Assembly: GCA_029287595.1 (NCBI GenBank)
Contig: JARFQU010000101.1
Coordinates: 1 to 58,180 of the forward strand
DNA: 58,180 bases
Source of the DNA: Halioglobus sp.
GTDB lineage: Bacteria; Pseudomonadota; Gammaproteobacteria; Pseudomonadales; Halieaceae
Reading direction: 5' to 3'
The notes under the pieces were generated by a model that saw only the letters and a list, made by a program, of their open reading frames with translations, did no database searches and had not been told where the DNA came from. Within the stretch, counting starts at the first letter, position 1. Each line of letters begins with the position of its first letter. Below, one piece after another: positions 21,014 through 34,239 of this stretch. The position numbers and the translations under genes are program-made.

Positions 21014-22915
21014 GTGGAATACCAACAACAGTACGACGTGATTGTGATCGGTGGTGGCCATGCCGGCACCGAAGCCTGCCTGGCGGCGGCGCGCATGGGC
21101 TGCCGTACCCTGTTGTTGACCCACAGCGTGGATACCCTGGGGCAGATGTCCTGCAACCCGGCTATCGGTGGTATTGGCAAGAGCCACCTGGTCAAGGAAG
21201 TGGATGCCCTGGGCGGAGCCATGGCCATGGCCACAGACCGCGCCGGTATCCAGTTTCGGGTACTGAACTCGCGCAAGGGACCGGCCGTGCGGGCCACCCG
21301 GGCCCAGGCAGACCGGGCGCTGTACCGCAACGCAATCCGCGAAATACTCGAATCCCAACCCAACCTGTCTATCTTCCAGCAGCCCGTCGACGACCTGTTG
21401 CTGGAGAATGGCCGGGTGGCGGGTGCGATTACCCAGATGGGTCTGGTGTTCCGGGCGCCGCAAGTGGTGTTGACCACGGGCACTTTCCTCGGTGGCAAGC
21501 TGCATATAGGCATGGAAAACAGTGCCGGGGGCCGGGCGGGCGATCCGCCGTCCATCGCCCTGGCGCAGCGCTTGCGGGAGCTGCCATTTCGGGTTGATCG
21601 CCTCAAGACCGGCACGCCGCCGCGCATCGATGCGCGCAGTGTGGATTTCAGTGGTCTGGAGGAACAGTGGGGCGACCAACCCGAGCCGGTGATGTCCTTT
21701 CTCGGCAGCGCGGCACAGCATCCGCAGCAGCGCTGCTGCTGGGTTACCTACACCAACGAGCGAACCCACGACATTATTCGCGGGGGCCTGGAGCGCTCAC
21801 CCCTGTTTTCCGGTGTAATAGAGGGCGTGGGGCCGCGCTATTGCCCCAGTATTGAAGACAAGATCCATCGCTTTGCCGATAAGCACTCCCACCAGGTGTT
21901 TATTGAGCCCGAGGGCCTCAATACCAGTGAGCTGTATCCCAATGGAATTTCCACCAGCCTGCCCTTTGATGTGCAGATAGAGCTGGTACGCTCCATCGCC
22001 GGTTTTGAAAACGCCCACATTACCCGACCTGGCTACGCCATCGAGTACGACTTTTTCGATCCACGGGATCTCAACTATTCCCTGGAGACCCGCGCCTTGC
22101 CCGGCCTGTATTTTGCCGGGCAGATCAATGGCACCACGGGCTATGAGGAGGCCGCGGCCCAGGGCCTGCTGGCTGGCCTCAATGCGGCCCTGGCCGTTCA
22201 GGGTAAAGAGCCCTGGTGTCCGCGCCGGGATGAGGCTTATATCGGGGTGCTGGTCGATGACCTGATCACCATGGGTACCCTGGAGCCCTACCGCATGTTC
22301 ACCTCCAGGGCGGAGTACCGCTTGTTACTGCGCGAAGACAACGCCGACCTGCGCCTGACTCCCAGGGGCCGTGAACTGGGGCTGGTGGACGACACCCGCT
22401 GGCAGCGCTTCGCGCAAAAGCGTGAGGCCATAGAGCGCGAGACTGCCCGGCTTGGCGTCACCTTCGTGCACCCGGATACAGAGGCGGCGCAGCGGCTGGC
22501 GCAGAAACTGGGCAAGCCGATTTCCAGGGAGTATTCACTGGCTGACCTGCTCAAGCGCCCCGAGTTGGAGTACGACGATGTGGCATCACTCAAAGGCGAG
22601 CCATGTGATGACCAGCAGGCGGCCCAGCAGGTGGCGATCCAGGCAAAGTACGCGGGCTATATCGATCGCCAGCAGGACGAGATAGAGCGCCTGCGTCGCT
22701 ACGAGAATACTGTGCTGCCGGCTGATCTCGATCTCGATGCGGTGGACGGGCTGTCCAATGAGGTCAAGCAGAAGCTGCTGGAGGCGCGACCGGAGACACT
22801 GGCCAGGGCCGGTCGCATCCCGGGGGTGACCCCTGCGGCGATTTCCCTGTTGCTGATTTACCTGAAAAAACGCGGCGCCCTGGAGCGCTCTGCCGGCCAG
22901 CGCAAGTCCGCCTGA
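21014..22915 (+). CDS. mnmG: tRNA uridine-5-carboxymethylaminomethyl modification enzyme MnmG (GidA)
   Basis: FAD-binding partner of MnmE in wobble-uridine modification. A GTG start at 21014, preceded by AAGG, gives 633 residues, close to the E. coli length; the frame is open back to 20834 but that part lies upstream of the promoter and has no family sequence. The N-terminal FAD motif is [10 protein letters not shown], followed by [24 protein letters not shown]; the C-terminus has [20 protein letters not shown]. It heads the mnmG-rsmG-parA-parB series. Confidence 0.95.
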   Translation: MEYQQQYDVIVIGGGHAGTEACLAAARMGCRTLLLTHSVDTLGQMSCNPAIGGIGKSHLVKEVDALGGAMAMATDRAGIQFRVLNSRKGPAVRATRAQADRALYRNAIREILESQPNLSIFQQPVDDLLLENGRVAGAITQMGLVFRAPQVVLTTGTFLGGKLHIGMENSAGGRAGDPPSIALAQRLRELPFRVDRLKTGTPPRIDARSVDFSGLEEQWGDQPEPVMSFLGSAAQHPQQRCCWVTYTNERTHDIIRGGLERSPLFSGVIEGVGPRYCPSIEDKIHRFADKHSHQVFIEPEGLNTSELYPNGISTSLPFDVQIELVRSIAGFENAHITRPGYAIEYDFFDPRDLNYSLETRALPGLYFAGQINGTTGYEEAAAQGLLAGLNAALAVQGKEPWCPRRDEAYIGVLVDDLITMGTLEPYRMFTSRAEYRLLLREDNADLRLTPRGRELGLVDDTRWQRFAQKREAIERETARLGVTFVHPDTEAAQRLAQKLGKPISREYSLADLLKRPELEYDDVASLKGEPCDDQQAAQQVAIQAKYAGYIDRQQDEIERLRRYENTVLPADLDLDAVDGLSNEVKQKLLEARPETLARAGRIPGVTPAAISLLLIYLKKRGALERSAGQRKSA

Positions 22916-22916
22916 G

Positions 22917-23549
22917 TTGGACGATCAGCTAACTACCGAATTGCAGCGTGGTTGTGATGCCCTGGAGCTCAGTGTTAGCGCGCAGCAGCGAGCGCTGTTG
23001 CTGGAATACCTGGCCCTGCTGGTAAAGTGGAACAGGGCCTATAACCTGACTGCGGTGCGCCACCCTTCCCGGATGGTGGCAAGGCACCTGCTGGACAGTC
23101 TGGCAATTTTCCCCCACATTGACGGGCAGCGCCTGATAGACGTGGGGACTGGCGCGGGTTTGCCCGGTGTACCCATGGCAATCTTGTATCCGCAGCGGGA
23201 ATTTCACCTTCTGGACAGCAACGGCAAGAAGACCCGATTTCTTTTTCAGGTGAAAACTGCACTGGGCTTGGATAATATGCTGGTGCATCACGCGCGCGTG
23301 GAATCGTTTCAGGCCCCCGAGCTGTTCGATGCCGTTTTATCCAGGGCCTTCGCCTCCCTGGCGGATATGGTGGCCGGGTGTGCTCACCTGCTGGCACCCG
23401 GAGGACACTTTTTCGCCATGAAAGGGGTTTATCCGGCGGCGGAATTGGCGCAGATAGCGGGGCAATGTGAAATAGGTGGGGTATATCCACTGGTAGTGCC
23501 GGGTCTGGCGGAACAGCGTCACCTGGTGGACATGACACTGCGCTCCTGA
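22917..23549 (+). CDS. rsmG: 16S rRNA (guanine527-N7)-methyltransferase RsmG (GidB)
   Basis: SAM-dependent methyltransferase that methylates G527 of 16S rRNA. It is 210 residues. The SAM-binding region is LIDVGTGAGLPGVPMAI, followed by FHLLDSNGKKTRFL, both diagnostic. A TTG start at 22917 is used because it lies just after the mnmG stop and gives the usual length; no nearby ATG does. It sits between mnmG and parA as in most proteobacteria. Confidence 0.95.
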   Translation: MDDQLTTELQRGCDALELSVSAQQRALLLEYLALLVKWNRAYNLTAVRHPSRMVARHLLDSLAIFPHIDGQRLIDVGTGAGLPGVPMAILYPQREFHLLDSNGKKTRFLFQVKTALGLDNMLVHHARVESFQAPELFDAVLSRAFASLADMVAGCAHLLAPGGHFFAMKGVYPAAELAQIAGQCEIGGVYPLVVPGLAEQRHLVDMTLRS

Positions 23550-23589
23550 ATGGGCGCCAGCAGCACTAAACAGTAGCAGGGAATTTACA

Positions 23590-24396
23590 TTGGCCAGAAT
23601 TATCGCAATAGCGAACCAGAAAGGCGGGGTTGGTAAGACTACCACTTGTGTAAACCTTGCCGCCTCACTTGCAGCCATGAAGAAGCGCGTACTGCTGGTC
23701 GACCTCGACCCGCAAGGTAATGCCACCATGGGCAGCGGGATAGAAAAATACGATGTAGAGCGCACCGTTTACGATGTACTGGTGCACCGCGCGCCGGTAA
23801 ACCTGGTGGCCCAGCACGCCGGGGAAAGCGGCTTTGATGTGCTGCCGGCAAACGGTGACCTTACCGCGGCCGAGGTGGAGCTGCTGGACGTAGACAACAG
23901 GGAGCGGCGTCTGCGCGCGGCCCTGATCGAGGTGTCCGGAGAATACGATTATATGCTGATTGACTGCCCGCCCTCACTAAACATGCTGACGCTTAACGCG
24001 CTGGTAGCGGCGGACGGGGTTATTATCGCCATGCAGTGTGAGTACTTTGCCCTGGAGGGCTTGACCGCCCTGGTCAGCACCATTGAGCGGGTGGCGGAAT
24101 CCGTTAACCCGAACCTGCAGATTGAGGGAATTTTACGCACCATGTACGACCCGCGGAACAGCCTGACTAATGAGGTTTCCAATCAGCTGCACACACATTT
24201 TGGCGAGAAGGTGTATCGCACGGTAGTGCCGCGCAACATCCGTCTGGCGGAGGCTCCCAGTTATGGTCTGCCCGCTATGCATTTCGATAAATACTCCCGT
24301 GGTTCCAAGGCCTACATGGCCCTGGCGGGGGAGATCATTCGCCGCGAGGAGAAGCTCGCTATAGCGCCGCAGACTGCTGGCGCACCGGTGGAATAG
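23590..24396 (+). CDS. parA: Chromosome partitioning ATPase ParA (Soj)
   Basis: Deviant Walker A ATPase that moves ParB-parS complexes during origin segregation. At 268 residues it shows KGGVGKTT near residue 11, DLDPQGNAT and DCPPSLN. A TTG start at 23590 is proposed, with AGGGAA a few bases upstream. parB starts 14 bp after its stop. Its cognate parS sites are in recF, about 20 kb to the left. Confidence 0.96.
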   Translation: MARIIAIANQKGGVGKTTTCVNLAASLAAMKKRVLLVDLDPQGNATMGSGIEKYDVERTVYDVLVHRAPVNLVAQHAGESGFDVLPANGDLTAAEVELLDVDNRERRLRAALIEVSGEYDYMLIDCPPSLNMLTLNALVAADGVIIAMQCEYFALEGLTALVSTIERVAESVNPNLQIEGILRTMYDPRNSLTNEVSNQLHTHFGEKVYRTVVPRNIRLAEAPSYGLPAMHFDKYSRGSKAYMALAGEIIRREEKLAIAPQTAGAPVE

Positions 24397-24410
24397 AACG
24401 GGGAGTTCTT

Positions 24411-25322
24411 ATGTCGGCAAGGAAAAGGGGATTAGGGCGCGGGCTGGACTCGCTGCTGGGTGCCTCCAACGCGGCACGGCAGGCGGAAACTGACGCTGAG
24501 ATGCCAGTGGGCGCAGCGCAGGAACCCATGGCCTCTTCCGAGGATCACGCACTGAAAAACCTGCCGGTGGACCTGGTGCAGCGTGGCAAATACCAGCCGC
24601 GCAAGGACATCGACCCTGAATCATTGCAGGAGCTGGCCGACAGCATAAAAGCCCAGGGGGTGATGCAACCCATCGTGGTGCGGCCCATATCCAATCACAA
24701 ATACGAGATAATTGCCGGCGAGCGTCGCTGGCGTGCCACCCAGCTGGCTGGCCTGGACGAGATTCCCGCCGTGGTGCGTGATGTGTCCGACGAGGCCGCC
24801 ATCGCCATGGCGCTGATCGAGAATATTCAGCGCGAGGACCTTAACCCGATCGAGGAGGCAATGTCCCTGCAGCGCCTGCAACAGGAATTTGAGCTAACCC
24901 AGCAGGAAGTGGCTGATGCGGTGGGCAAGTCGCGTTCCACCATTGCCAACCTGCTGCGCCTGATGACGCTGGAGCCAGAGGTGCGTCGCCTGGTGGAGCA
25001 CGGCGATCTGGAGATGGGCCACGCCAGGGCACTGTTGGCGCTGTCTGAGGAGCACCAGTGTCAAGCGGCGCGCTCGGTGGTGGGCAAGGGCTTGTCGGTG
25101 CGCCAGACCGAGGCGCTGGTGCGCAATGCGCTGGCGCATAAAGACCAGCCTGAGGCGCCGCCCAGGCAAATCGACCCCAACATCCGCCAGTTGCAGGATG
25201 ACCTGGCCCAGCGCCTGGGTGCCCGGGTGCAGATTCAGCATAATGCCAGGGGCAAGGGCAAGCTGGTGTTGGCCTACAATAGCCTGGACGAATTGGACGG
25301 CATACTGAGCCACATCAAATAG
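24411..25322 (+). CDS. parB: Chromosome partitioning protein ParB (Spo0J)
   Basis: CTP-dependent DNA clamp that loads at parS and spreads. At 303 residues it begins with a conserved KRGLGRGLDSLLG, has the nucleotide-pocket motif GERRWRA, the NIQREDLNPIEEA block, and a central helix-turn-helix that reads parS. It follows parA with a 14-bp gap and is followed by a weak terminator. Confidence 0.96.
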   Translation: MSARKRGLGRGLDSLLGASNAARQAETDAEMPVGAAQEPMASSEDHALKNLPVDLVQRGKYQPRKDIDPESLQELADSIKAQGVMQPIVVRPISNHKYEIIAGERRWRATQLAGLDEIPAVVRDVSDEAAIAMALIENIQREDLNPIEEAMSLQRLQQEFELTQQEVADAVGKSRSTIANLLRLMTLEPEVRRLVEHGDLEMGHARALLALSEEHQCQAARSVVGKGLSVRQTEALVRNALAHKDQPEAPPRQIDPNIRQLQDDLAQRLGARVQIQHNARGKGKLVLAYNSLDELDGILSHIK

Positions 25323-25329
25323 CGCTTAA

Positions 25330-25353
25330 ATCACATGATGTGGTGTTTTTTTT
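25330..25353 (+). terminator. Possible intrinsic terminator after parB
   Basis: ATCAC and GTGGT form a short stem with a five-base loop, followed by eight T residues (25346-25353). The stem is only 5 bp and includes one G-T pair, so it is weak, but it lies directly after the parB stop. Confidence 0.45.
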
Positions 25354-25470
25354 AGCGGTCACCACAAGATGCTGTATTGACCAGGGCATTTAGCTGAAAT
25401 ACTCGGCAATCTGCAGCGAACGTGCAGCTAAGTGGGCGCATTTATTATGAAAATACCCGCCATAAGCTGG

Positions 25471-25499
25471 TTGAACCAGTCAGTTAATCCCCCTATAAT
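25471..25499 (+). promoter_or_regulatory. Predicted sigma70 promoter of the atp operon
   Basis: TTGAAC (25471-25476), 17-bp spacer, perfect TATAAT (25494-25499), 64 bp upstream of atpI. It is the best promoter match in the gap after parB. Confidence 0.7.
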
Positions 25500-25562
25500 G
25501 CGCGCCCGAATCGAGGATGGAACCCGTGTGGGAACTGGCAAGGGGAGTTGCGCGAGGCACTC

Positions 25563-25946
25563 ATGACTGGTGCTGAGATAGCGCGTCCTCCGGTACACCG
25601 CATTACCCTGGCTCAACTGGCCATACTTGTCCCACTTTGCCTGGTGATCCTGGCGCTGGACGAGGTTCGCGCCTACTCGGTGCTGAGCGGTGGCATGATT
25701 GCGATACTGCCACAGGCATATTTTGCCGCCCTGGCCTTCAGGTGGCGCGGTGCCCGGTCCGCGAGGGCGATAGCCCGTTCTGGCTATGCCGGCGAAGTGG
25801 GCAAGTTCTTCCTCAGCTTCGCTGGGTTCGCTGCAGTGTTTGCAGTGGTGAGGCCGATAGATGGCCTGGCAGTATTCGCCGGATACCTGGTGATGCTCAC
25901 GATACAGATTTTTGGTAGCTGGCTGCTGCTTTCACGCCGCCAGTGA
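25563..25946 (+). CDS. atpI: ATP synthase accessory subunit I
   Basis: Small hydrophobic protein that assists assembly of the F1Fo c-ring. It is 127 residues with four predicted membrane segments. The ATG at 25563, preceded by GAGG at a suitable distance, is preferred over an in-frame TTG at 25548 whose Shine-Dalgarno-like sequence lies directly against it. It is the first gene of the atp operon and weakly conserved, as usual for AtpI. Confidence 0.85.
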   Translation: MTGAEIARPPVHRITLAQLAILVPLCLVILALDEVRAYSVLSGGMIAILPQAYFAALAFRWRGARSARAIARSGYAGEVGKFFLSFAGFAAVFAVVRPIDGLAVFAGYLVMLTIQIFGSWLLLSRRQ

Positions 25947-25975
25947 TGGAAAAACAGACGCAAGAGTTCCTATAG

Positions 25976-27137
<1,162 letters not shown>

Positions 27138-27205
27138 TAGAGACAATTGTAATCGGGGCCGCGGCATAATTTCTGTGGCTCCCAACAACCTGTGAGGAGA
27201 AGAGC

Positions 27206-27676
27206 GTGAATATAAACCTTACGCTTATCGGGCAGATGATCGCATTCGTCTGTTTCGTCGTGTTCTGTATGAAGTATGTCTGGCCGCCCATCCTGGCTGC
27301 CATGGCCGAGCGCGAGAAAAAGATTGCTGACGGCCTGGCTGCCGCTGATCGTGCCAGCCACGATCTCGAACTGGCCCAGGAGAAAGCGGTTGAACGCCTG
27401 AAAGAAGCCAAAGTCGAGGCGGCGGGTATCGTCGACTCCGCCAACAAGCGAGCCGGTCAATTGGTTGAAGAAGCCAAGGACGCCGCAGTCGTTGAAGCCG
27501 ACCGGGTCAAGGCATCTGCGCAAGCAGAGATAGAGCAGGAAGTTAATCGCGCGCGGGAACAGCTGCGCGGCCAGGTTGCCGCTCTGGTACTAACCGGCGC
27601 GGAAAAAGCCCTGGGTTCTGCTATCGACCAGGACGCTCATAACGAGCTGGTCGAGAAGCTGGCCTCGGAACTGTAG
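27206..27676 (+). CDS. atpF: F0F1 ATP synthase subunit B
   Basis: Peripheral stalk subunit: one N-terminal transmembrane helix (about 5-27) followed by a long charged coiled coil that reaches F1. It is 156 residues, the usual length. A GTG start at 27206 preceded by GAGGAGA opens the standard [11 protein letters not shown]-terminus. Confidence 0.96.
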   Translation: MNINLTLIGQMIAFVCFVVFCMKYVWPPILAAMAEREKKIADGLAAADRASHDLELAQEKAVERLKEAKVEAAGIVDSANKRAGQLVEEAKDAAVVEADRVKASAQAEIEQEVNRAREQLRGQVAALVLTGAEKALGSAIDQDAHNELVEKLASEL

Positions 27677-27689
27677 GCGAGAGGAAGCT

Positions 27690-28226
27690 ATGGCTGAATT
27701 AAGCACACTGGCACGCCCCTACGCCAAAGCAGCGTTTGAGTACGCTCGTGAACACGGCACACTGGCGCAATGGTCAGAGCAATTGACAGTAGCTGCCCTT
27801 GTCGCCACGGATGCTGGTATGGACGCGGTTCTTGGTAACCCATCCCTGACCAGCGACCAACAGGCGCGCACCATGATTGATGTCTGCGGTGACTCGCTGG
27901 GAGCGCAGGCTCAGAATTTTATTACGATTCTGGCCTCCAATAAGCGCCTGGACCTGTTGCCGGAAATATCGTCCCAGTTCGAGTTGTTCAAGGCGAACCA
28001 GGAAAAGTCGATAGATGTTGAAGTCGTCTCCGCTTTTGATCTGGCAGACGCTACGGCACAAAGACTGGCAGATGTACTGGGCAAAAAACTCGAACGCCAA
28101 GTGAAGGTCAGCACCTCCACCGACAACGACCTACTGGGTGGCGTTTTAATCCGGGCCGGCGATCTGGTGATCGACGGCTCCGTGCGCGGCAGGCTGAACA
28201 AGCTTGCCGAAGCATTGAATTCCTAG
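27690..28226 (+). CDS. atpH: F0F1 ATP synthase subunit delta
   Basis: Peripheral stalk subunit that connects subunit b to the top of F1. At 178 residues it has the N-terminal helical bundle opening with [13 protein letters not shown] and the C-terminal [20 protein letters not shown] block typical of delta/OSCP. Confidence 0.97.
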   Translation: MAELSTLARPYAKAAFEYAREHGTLAQWSEQLTVAALVATDAGMDAVLGNPSLTSDQQARTMIDVCGDSLGAQAQNFITILASNKRLDLLPEISSQFELFKANQEKSIDVEVVSAFDLADATAQRLADVLGKKLERQVKVSTSTDNDLLGGVLIRAGDLVIDGSVRGRLNKLAEALNS

Positions 28227-28248
28227 ACTCAGGACTGAGGAACAGAGC

Positions 28249-29793
<1,545 letters not shown>

Positions 29794-29810
29794 AGCCCGA
29801 GGACCACTAG

Positions 29811-30674
29811 ATGGCAGCCGGAAAAGAAATACGGACCAAGATCTCGAGCATCCAGAGCACGCAGAAGATCACCTCCGCCATGGAAATGGTGGCGGCGAGC
29901 AAAATGCGTAAAGCCCAGGATCGTATGCAGCTGGGCAAGCCTTACGCCAGACGTATGCGCGCGGTAGTAGGTCACATTGCGAACGCCGCTCCAGAGTACC
30001 AGCACATGTACATGGAGAAGCGCGAAGTAAAGCGCGTGGGCTTCCTCATTGTCTCGACTGATCGCGGTCTTTGTGGTGGCCTGAACATTAACCTGTTTAA
30101 GGCTGCAATGAAGTCTATGAAGGCCTGGAATGACCAGGGTATCGAGATTGACCTGAGCCTGATCGGGGCCAAGGCGACTGCATTCTTCAACAGCTACGGC
30201 GGTAATGTAGTTGCTGCAGTGCGTGACCTGGGCGAGGAGCCCGCGGTTGCGGACCTGATTGGCGGCGTGAAGACCATGCTGGACTCCTACGAGGAGGGTA
30301 AGATCGACCGCTTGTTCCTGGTGAGCAACGAGTTCGTGAATACCATGACCCAGGAACCCGCCGTTGAACAGCTGCTCCCCCTCGAAGCGGAGGAAAGCTC
30401 TGAGATGAAGCACCACTGGGACTACATCTACGAACCCGACGCCAGGGAACTGCTGGAAGGCCTGTTGACCCGTTACATTGAGTCCCAGGTCTATCAGGCA
30501 GTAGTGGAAAATGGCGCTTGTGAGCAGGCTGCGCGAATGCTGGCGATGAAAAATGCCACGGATAACGCCGGCGACCTGATCGATGACCTGCAGCTGATCT
30601 ACAACAAGGCGCGTCAGGCGGCGATTACCCAGGAGCTGTCTGAGATCGTAAGTGGCGCGGCAGCAATCAGCTAG
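29811..30674 (+). CDS. atpG: F0F1 ATP synthase subunit gamma
   Basis: Central rotor shaft. At 287 residues it has long N- and C-terminal helices forming a coiled coil, the start [20 protein letters not shown], and the C-terminal signature [14 protein letters not shown]. It lies 17 bp after atpA. Confidence 0.98.
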   Translation: MAAGKEIRTKISSIQSTQKITSAMEMVAASKMRKAQDRMQLGKPYARRMRAVVGHIANAAPEYQHMYMEKREVKRVGFLIVSTDRGLCGGLNINLFKAAMKSMKAWNDQGIEIDLSLIGAKATAFFNSYGGNVVAAVRDLGEEPAVADLIGGVKTMLDSYEEGKIDRLFLVSNEFVNTMTQEPAVEQLLPLEAEESSEMKHHWDYIYEPDARELLEGLLTRYIESQVYQAVVENGACEQAARMLAMKNATDNAGDLIDDLQLIYNKARQAAITQELSEIVSGAAAIS

Positions 30675-32162
<1,488 letters not shown>

Positions 32163-32186
32163 GTAGTATTCAGAGAGGCCAGCATT

Positions 32187-32615
32187 ATGGCAATGACAAT
32201 TCACTGCGATATCGTCAGCGCGGAAGAAGAAATTTTCTCCGGTCTGGTCGAAATGCTGGTGGCAACCGGGGGCGATGGCGAGCTGGGGGTGACCTACGGA
32301 CACGCTCCGCTGTTGACCTCGCTGGTTCCCGGGCCGGTGCGCATCGTAACCCAGGAAGGTAACGAAGAAGTGTACTATGTCTCCGGCGGCTTCCTTGAAG
32401 TTCAGCCCGGCGTGGTGTCTATTCTCGCCGACACGGCTATTCGCGCCCACGATGTGGACGAGGCTGCCGCCGAGGAAGCGCGTAAGGAAGCGGAACACGC
32501 ACTGGCCAATCAGAGTGGTGACTTCGACTACGGTCGCGCCTCCGCGCAACTGGCCGAGGCCGCCGCGCAGCTGGCCACCCTGCGTAAGCTGAAGAACCGG
32601 GCGGGTCGCGGGTAA
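32187..32615 (+). CDS. atpC: F0F1 ATP synthase subunit epsilon
   Basis: Central stalk subunit that couples gamma to the c-ring and inhibits ATP hydrolysis. It is 142 residues, with the N-terminal beta sandwich containing [13 protein letters not shown] and a C-terminal two-helix hairpin. It is the last gene of the atp operon and is followed by a clear terminator. Confidence 0.97.
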   Translation: MAMTIHCDIVSAEEEIFSGLVEMLVATGGDGELGVTYGHAPLLTSLVPGPVRIVTQEGNEEVYYVSGGFLEVQPGVVSILADTAIRAHDVDEAAAEEARKEAEHALANQSGDFDYGRASAQLAEAAAQLATLRKLKNRAGRG

Positions 32616-32647
32616 GCTAACAGCTCTTCCGCTATCAATTGTTACGA

Positions 32648-32675
32648 AGCCCCGGCATGGTCCGGGGCTTTTTTT
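32648..32675 (+). terminator. Intrinsic terminator of the atp operon
   Basis: AGCCCCGG (32648-32655) and CCGGGGCT (32662-32669) form a perfect 8-bp GC-rich stem with a six-base loop, followed by T residues to 32675. It lies 33 bp after atpC. The stretch from 32676 to the next gene at 32856 contains nothing convincing. Confidence 0.92.
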
Positions 32676-32855
32676 GGTTGATCGTATAGGCTGGATAAGA
32701 GATCTTTACCGGTATACGGCCAGCTCGATCGCGCTATACCCCCGGCGTTCCGAACTCCAGTCACTTCGGTGGTACACGCCAATGTGGCAGACCGTTACAT
32801 CGGCTGACTATAAAGACTTCGCAACCGTCAAATTCCCACTAACGCGCGACGAGCC

Positions 32856-33368
32856 TTACCCCGATAGTAATGCCTCCAGCGCGTGCACATGGGGATCGTA
32901 ATCGCCCAACTCCCGCAGCGCCTCGGCGAGTTGCAGCAGGTAGTCGGTATTGCTGCCGCTGGGACCGTGGGAGCGGGAAATGTGCGCGGCCAGTTCTGTC
33001 AGCTCGGCCGGCCCCAGGTAGGCGTGATTGTCCTCCCTGGCCACGTAGATCACGCCGTGCACATCGACTCCGCTATCATCCAGGAAGACTGGCACCGTGT
33101 GACGCTCATAGCCGTTCTTTTCCCGGTGGTCCAGGTGCTCGAAAACCTCTGGCTCGATGAGGTAGGCCACCCCCCGGCATACCGCCGCACCGGAGGGAAT
33201 AAGGGTAACCACTCGGCCGGGTGCGCAGGGGGTGCCGCGATGGTCGTGGGAACCCTGCCAGAAACGCCTCTCCCAACCGCGGATGCTCGCCGTCGCCCTC
33301 TCCACGTAAGGGAAGTCCACCTTGTAGATGAGTGAGCCATAGCCGAAAACCCAGGTCTGCTCCACCAT
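32856..33368 (-). CDS. chaC: ChaC-like gamma-glutamylcyclotransferase
   Basis: Predicted to cleave glutathione to 5-oxoproline and Cys-Gly. The 170-residue protein has the binding loop FGYGSLI near the N-terminus, the catalytic glutamate in REKNGYERH, and the C-terminal GPSGSNTDYLLQLAEAL block typical of the ChaC family. The ATG at 33368 overlaps the stop of the upstream regulator (TGATG), implying translational coupling; an alternative ATG at 33383 has no ribosome binding site. Coupling to a TrmB-type regulator is unusual for this enzyme. Confidence 0.85.
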   Translation of the reverse strand: MVEQTWVFGYGSLIYKVDFPYVERATASIRGWERRFWQGSHDHRGTPCAPGRVVTLIPSGAAVCRGVAYLIEPEVFEHLDHREKNGYERHTVPVFLDDSGVDVHGVIYVAREDNHAYLGPAELTELAAHISRSHGPSGSNTDYLLQLAEALRELGDYDPHVHALEALLSG

Positions 33369-34108
33369 CAAAGCAGCCCCCATAAAGTATTGAATAAAAT
33401 CTGCTGGGTTGACGCAATAGCGGCAGAATCGATGATGACTACCACGGGATAATTTTTATCTGCCAGGGTAATCATGGCCACCTTGGGGGGGTAGATGGCT
33501 ATGTAGGAAGCATCGGCGGTGGCTGCCGCCGGCAGCCACTTGCGCTCGGCGTACTCCGCCTCATCGCCACCTTCACCCACAGCGATTACCCGTACCCTGA
33601 TGCCGCGCTCTTCGCGCTGGGTGGTGAAGTTTGGAAAGGGCCGGTACAGGTGCTCGCGCAGGGTTTTGCTGGAGATCACTGCGTAGCCCCGCTCCGGGTC
33701 GCGACCAGTACTGTCGAGAATATCGCGCAGTACCAGCTCCACGCCATCGTCCCCCTCGTAAAAGCGTACATTGCCCGGGCTGAACTCGGCCTGTGATTGC
33801 TTCAGTTCCGGAATAACCTCGGTGCGCAACTGTTCCATAGCCTGGCTCAGCGCCTGCTGTCGGCGCTCGCCGAGTTGCAGCAATTGTTCGGGCTGTTCCG
33901 CCTGGAATACCCGTCGTTTACCGCGGGGAAAATAATTAACCACGCCCTTGGTGGCCAGCAATTTCAATGTTTCATAGGTGGTGCCGCGGTTGATTCCCGC
34001 CGTTGTCGCGATGTCGCGGATGGACGCGGGCCCAAGCTGTAGCAGGGCGCGATAGATATTGATTTCCCGGTCGTCCAGGCCGAGCTGGTGCAGGCTGTCC
34101 AGTTTCAT
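33368..34108 (-). CDS. TrmB-type / MarR-like transcriptional regulator
   Basis: A 246-residue regulator with an N-terminal winged helix-turn-helix (about residues 10-70; ASIRDIATTAGINRGTTYET), a short coiled-coil linker and a C-terminal ligand-sensing domain resembling TrmB-family proteins. TrmB regulators bind sugars or sugar-related ligands in characterised members. It is divergent from glmU and separated by a region with two matching palindromes, so it probably controls itself and glmUS. It is coupled to the ChaC-like gene downstream. Confidence 0.75.
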   Translation of the reverse strand: MKLDSLHQLGLDDREINIYRALLQLGPASIRDIATTAGINRGTTYETLKLLATKGVVNYFPRGKRRVFQAEQPEQLLQLGERRQQALSQAMEQLRTEVIPELKQSQAEFSPGNVRFYEGDDGVELVLRDILDSTGRDPERGYAVISSKTLREHLYRPFPNFTTQREERGIRVRVIAVGEGGDEAEYAERKWLPAAATADASYIAIYPPKVAMITLADKNYPVVVIIDSAAIASTQQILFNTLWGLL

Positions 34109-34112
34109 ATGT

Positions 34113-34131
34113 TGTCAATAAATTTGTGACA
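34113..34131. promoter_or_regulatory. Putative operator, copy 1
   Basis: TGTCA and TGACA, separated by ATAAATTTG (9 bases), form a 19-bp inverted repeat that begins 5 bp upstream of the regulator start. Its twin is at 34186-34204, with the same arms and spacing. Likely a binding site for the adjacent TrmB-type regulator. Confidence 0.55.
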
Positions 34132-34138
34132 AAAAGCG

Positions 34139-34166
34139 TTGTATTGATAATACACCTGTTTAATAT
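34139..34166 (+). promoter_or_regulatory. Possible promoter toward glmU
   Basis: TTGTAT (34139-34144) and TAATAT (34161-34166) are 16 bp apart. The element lies between the two operator copies and contains a further perfect palindrome, GTATT-GAT-AATAC (34141-34153). Repressor bound at both flanking sites would enclose it. Confidence 0.35.
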
Positions 34167-34185
34167 GCGTTTTGTACTAATATTA

Positions 34186-34204
34186 TGTCAATAAAATACT
34201 GACA
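34186..34204. promoter_or_regulatory. Putative operator, copy 2
   Basis: TGTCA and TGACA, separated by ATAAAATAC (9 bases), repeat the architecture of 34113-34131, 73 bp away, which is close to seven helical turns. The left arm read on the minus strand gives TTGACA, a consensus -35, with CATATT 18 bp further as a fair -10, so this copy overlaps a likely promoter of the regulator gene. Confidence 0.55.
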
Positions 34205-34239
34205 GCGGGCGTTGGCCGGCGGTTATGGAAGCTCTCTCT

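Noticed and set aside
25330-25370. Longer stem after parB extending into GGTCACC
   Set aside because: The extra pairing would trap the T run inside the loop, so only the short stem with T8 is kept as a weak terminator.
32674-32901. Open frame of 75 codons after the atp terminator
   Set aside because: It starts in the terminator T run, has no ribosome binding site, overlaps the ChaC-like gene on the other strand and has no recognisable sequence.
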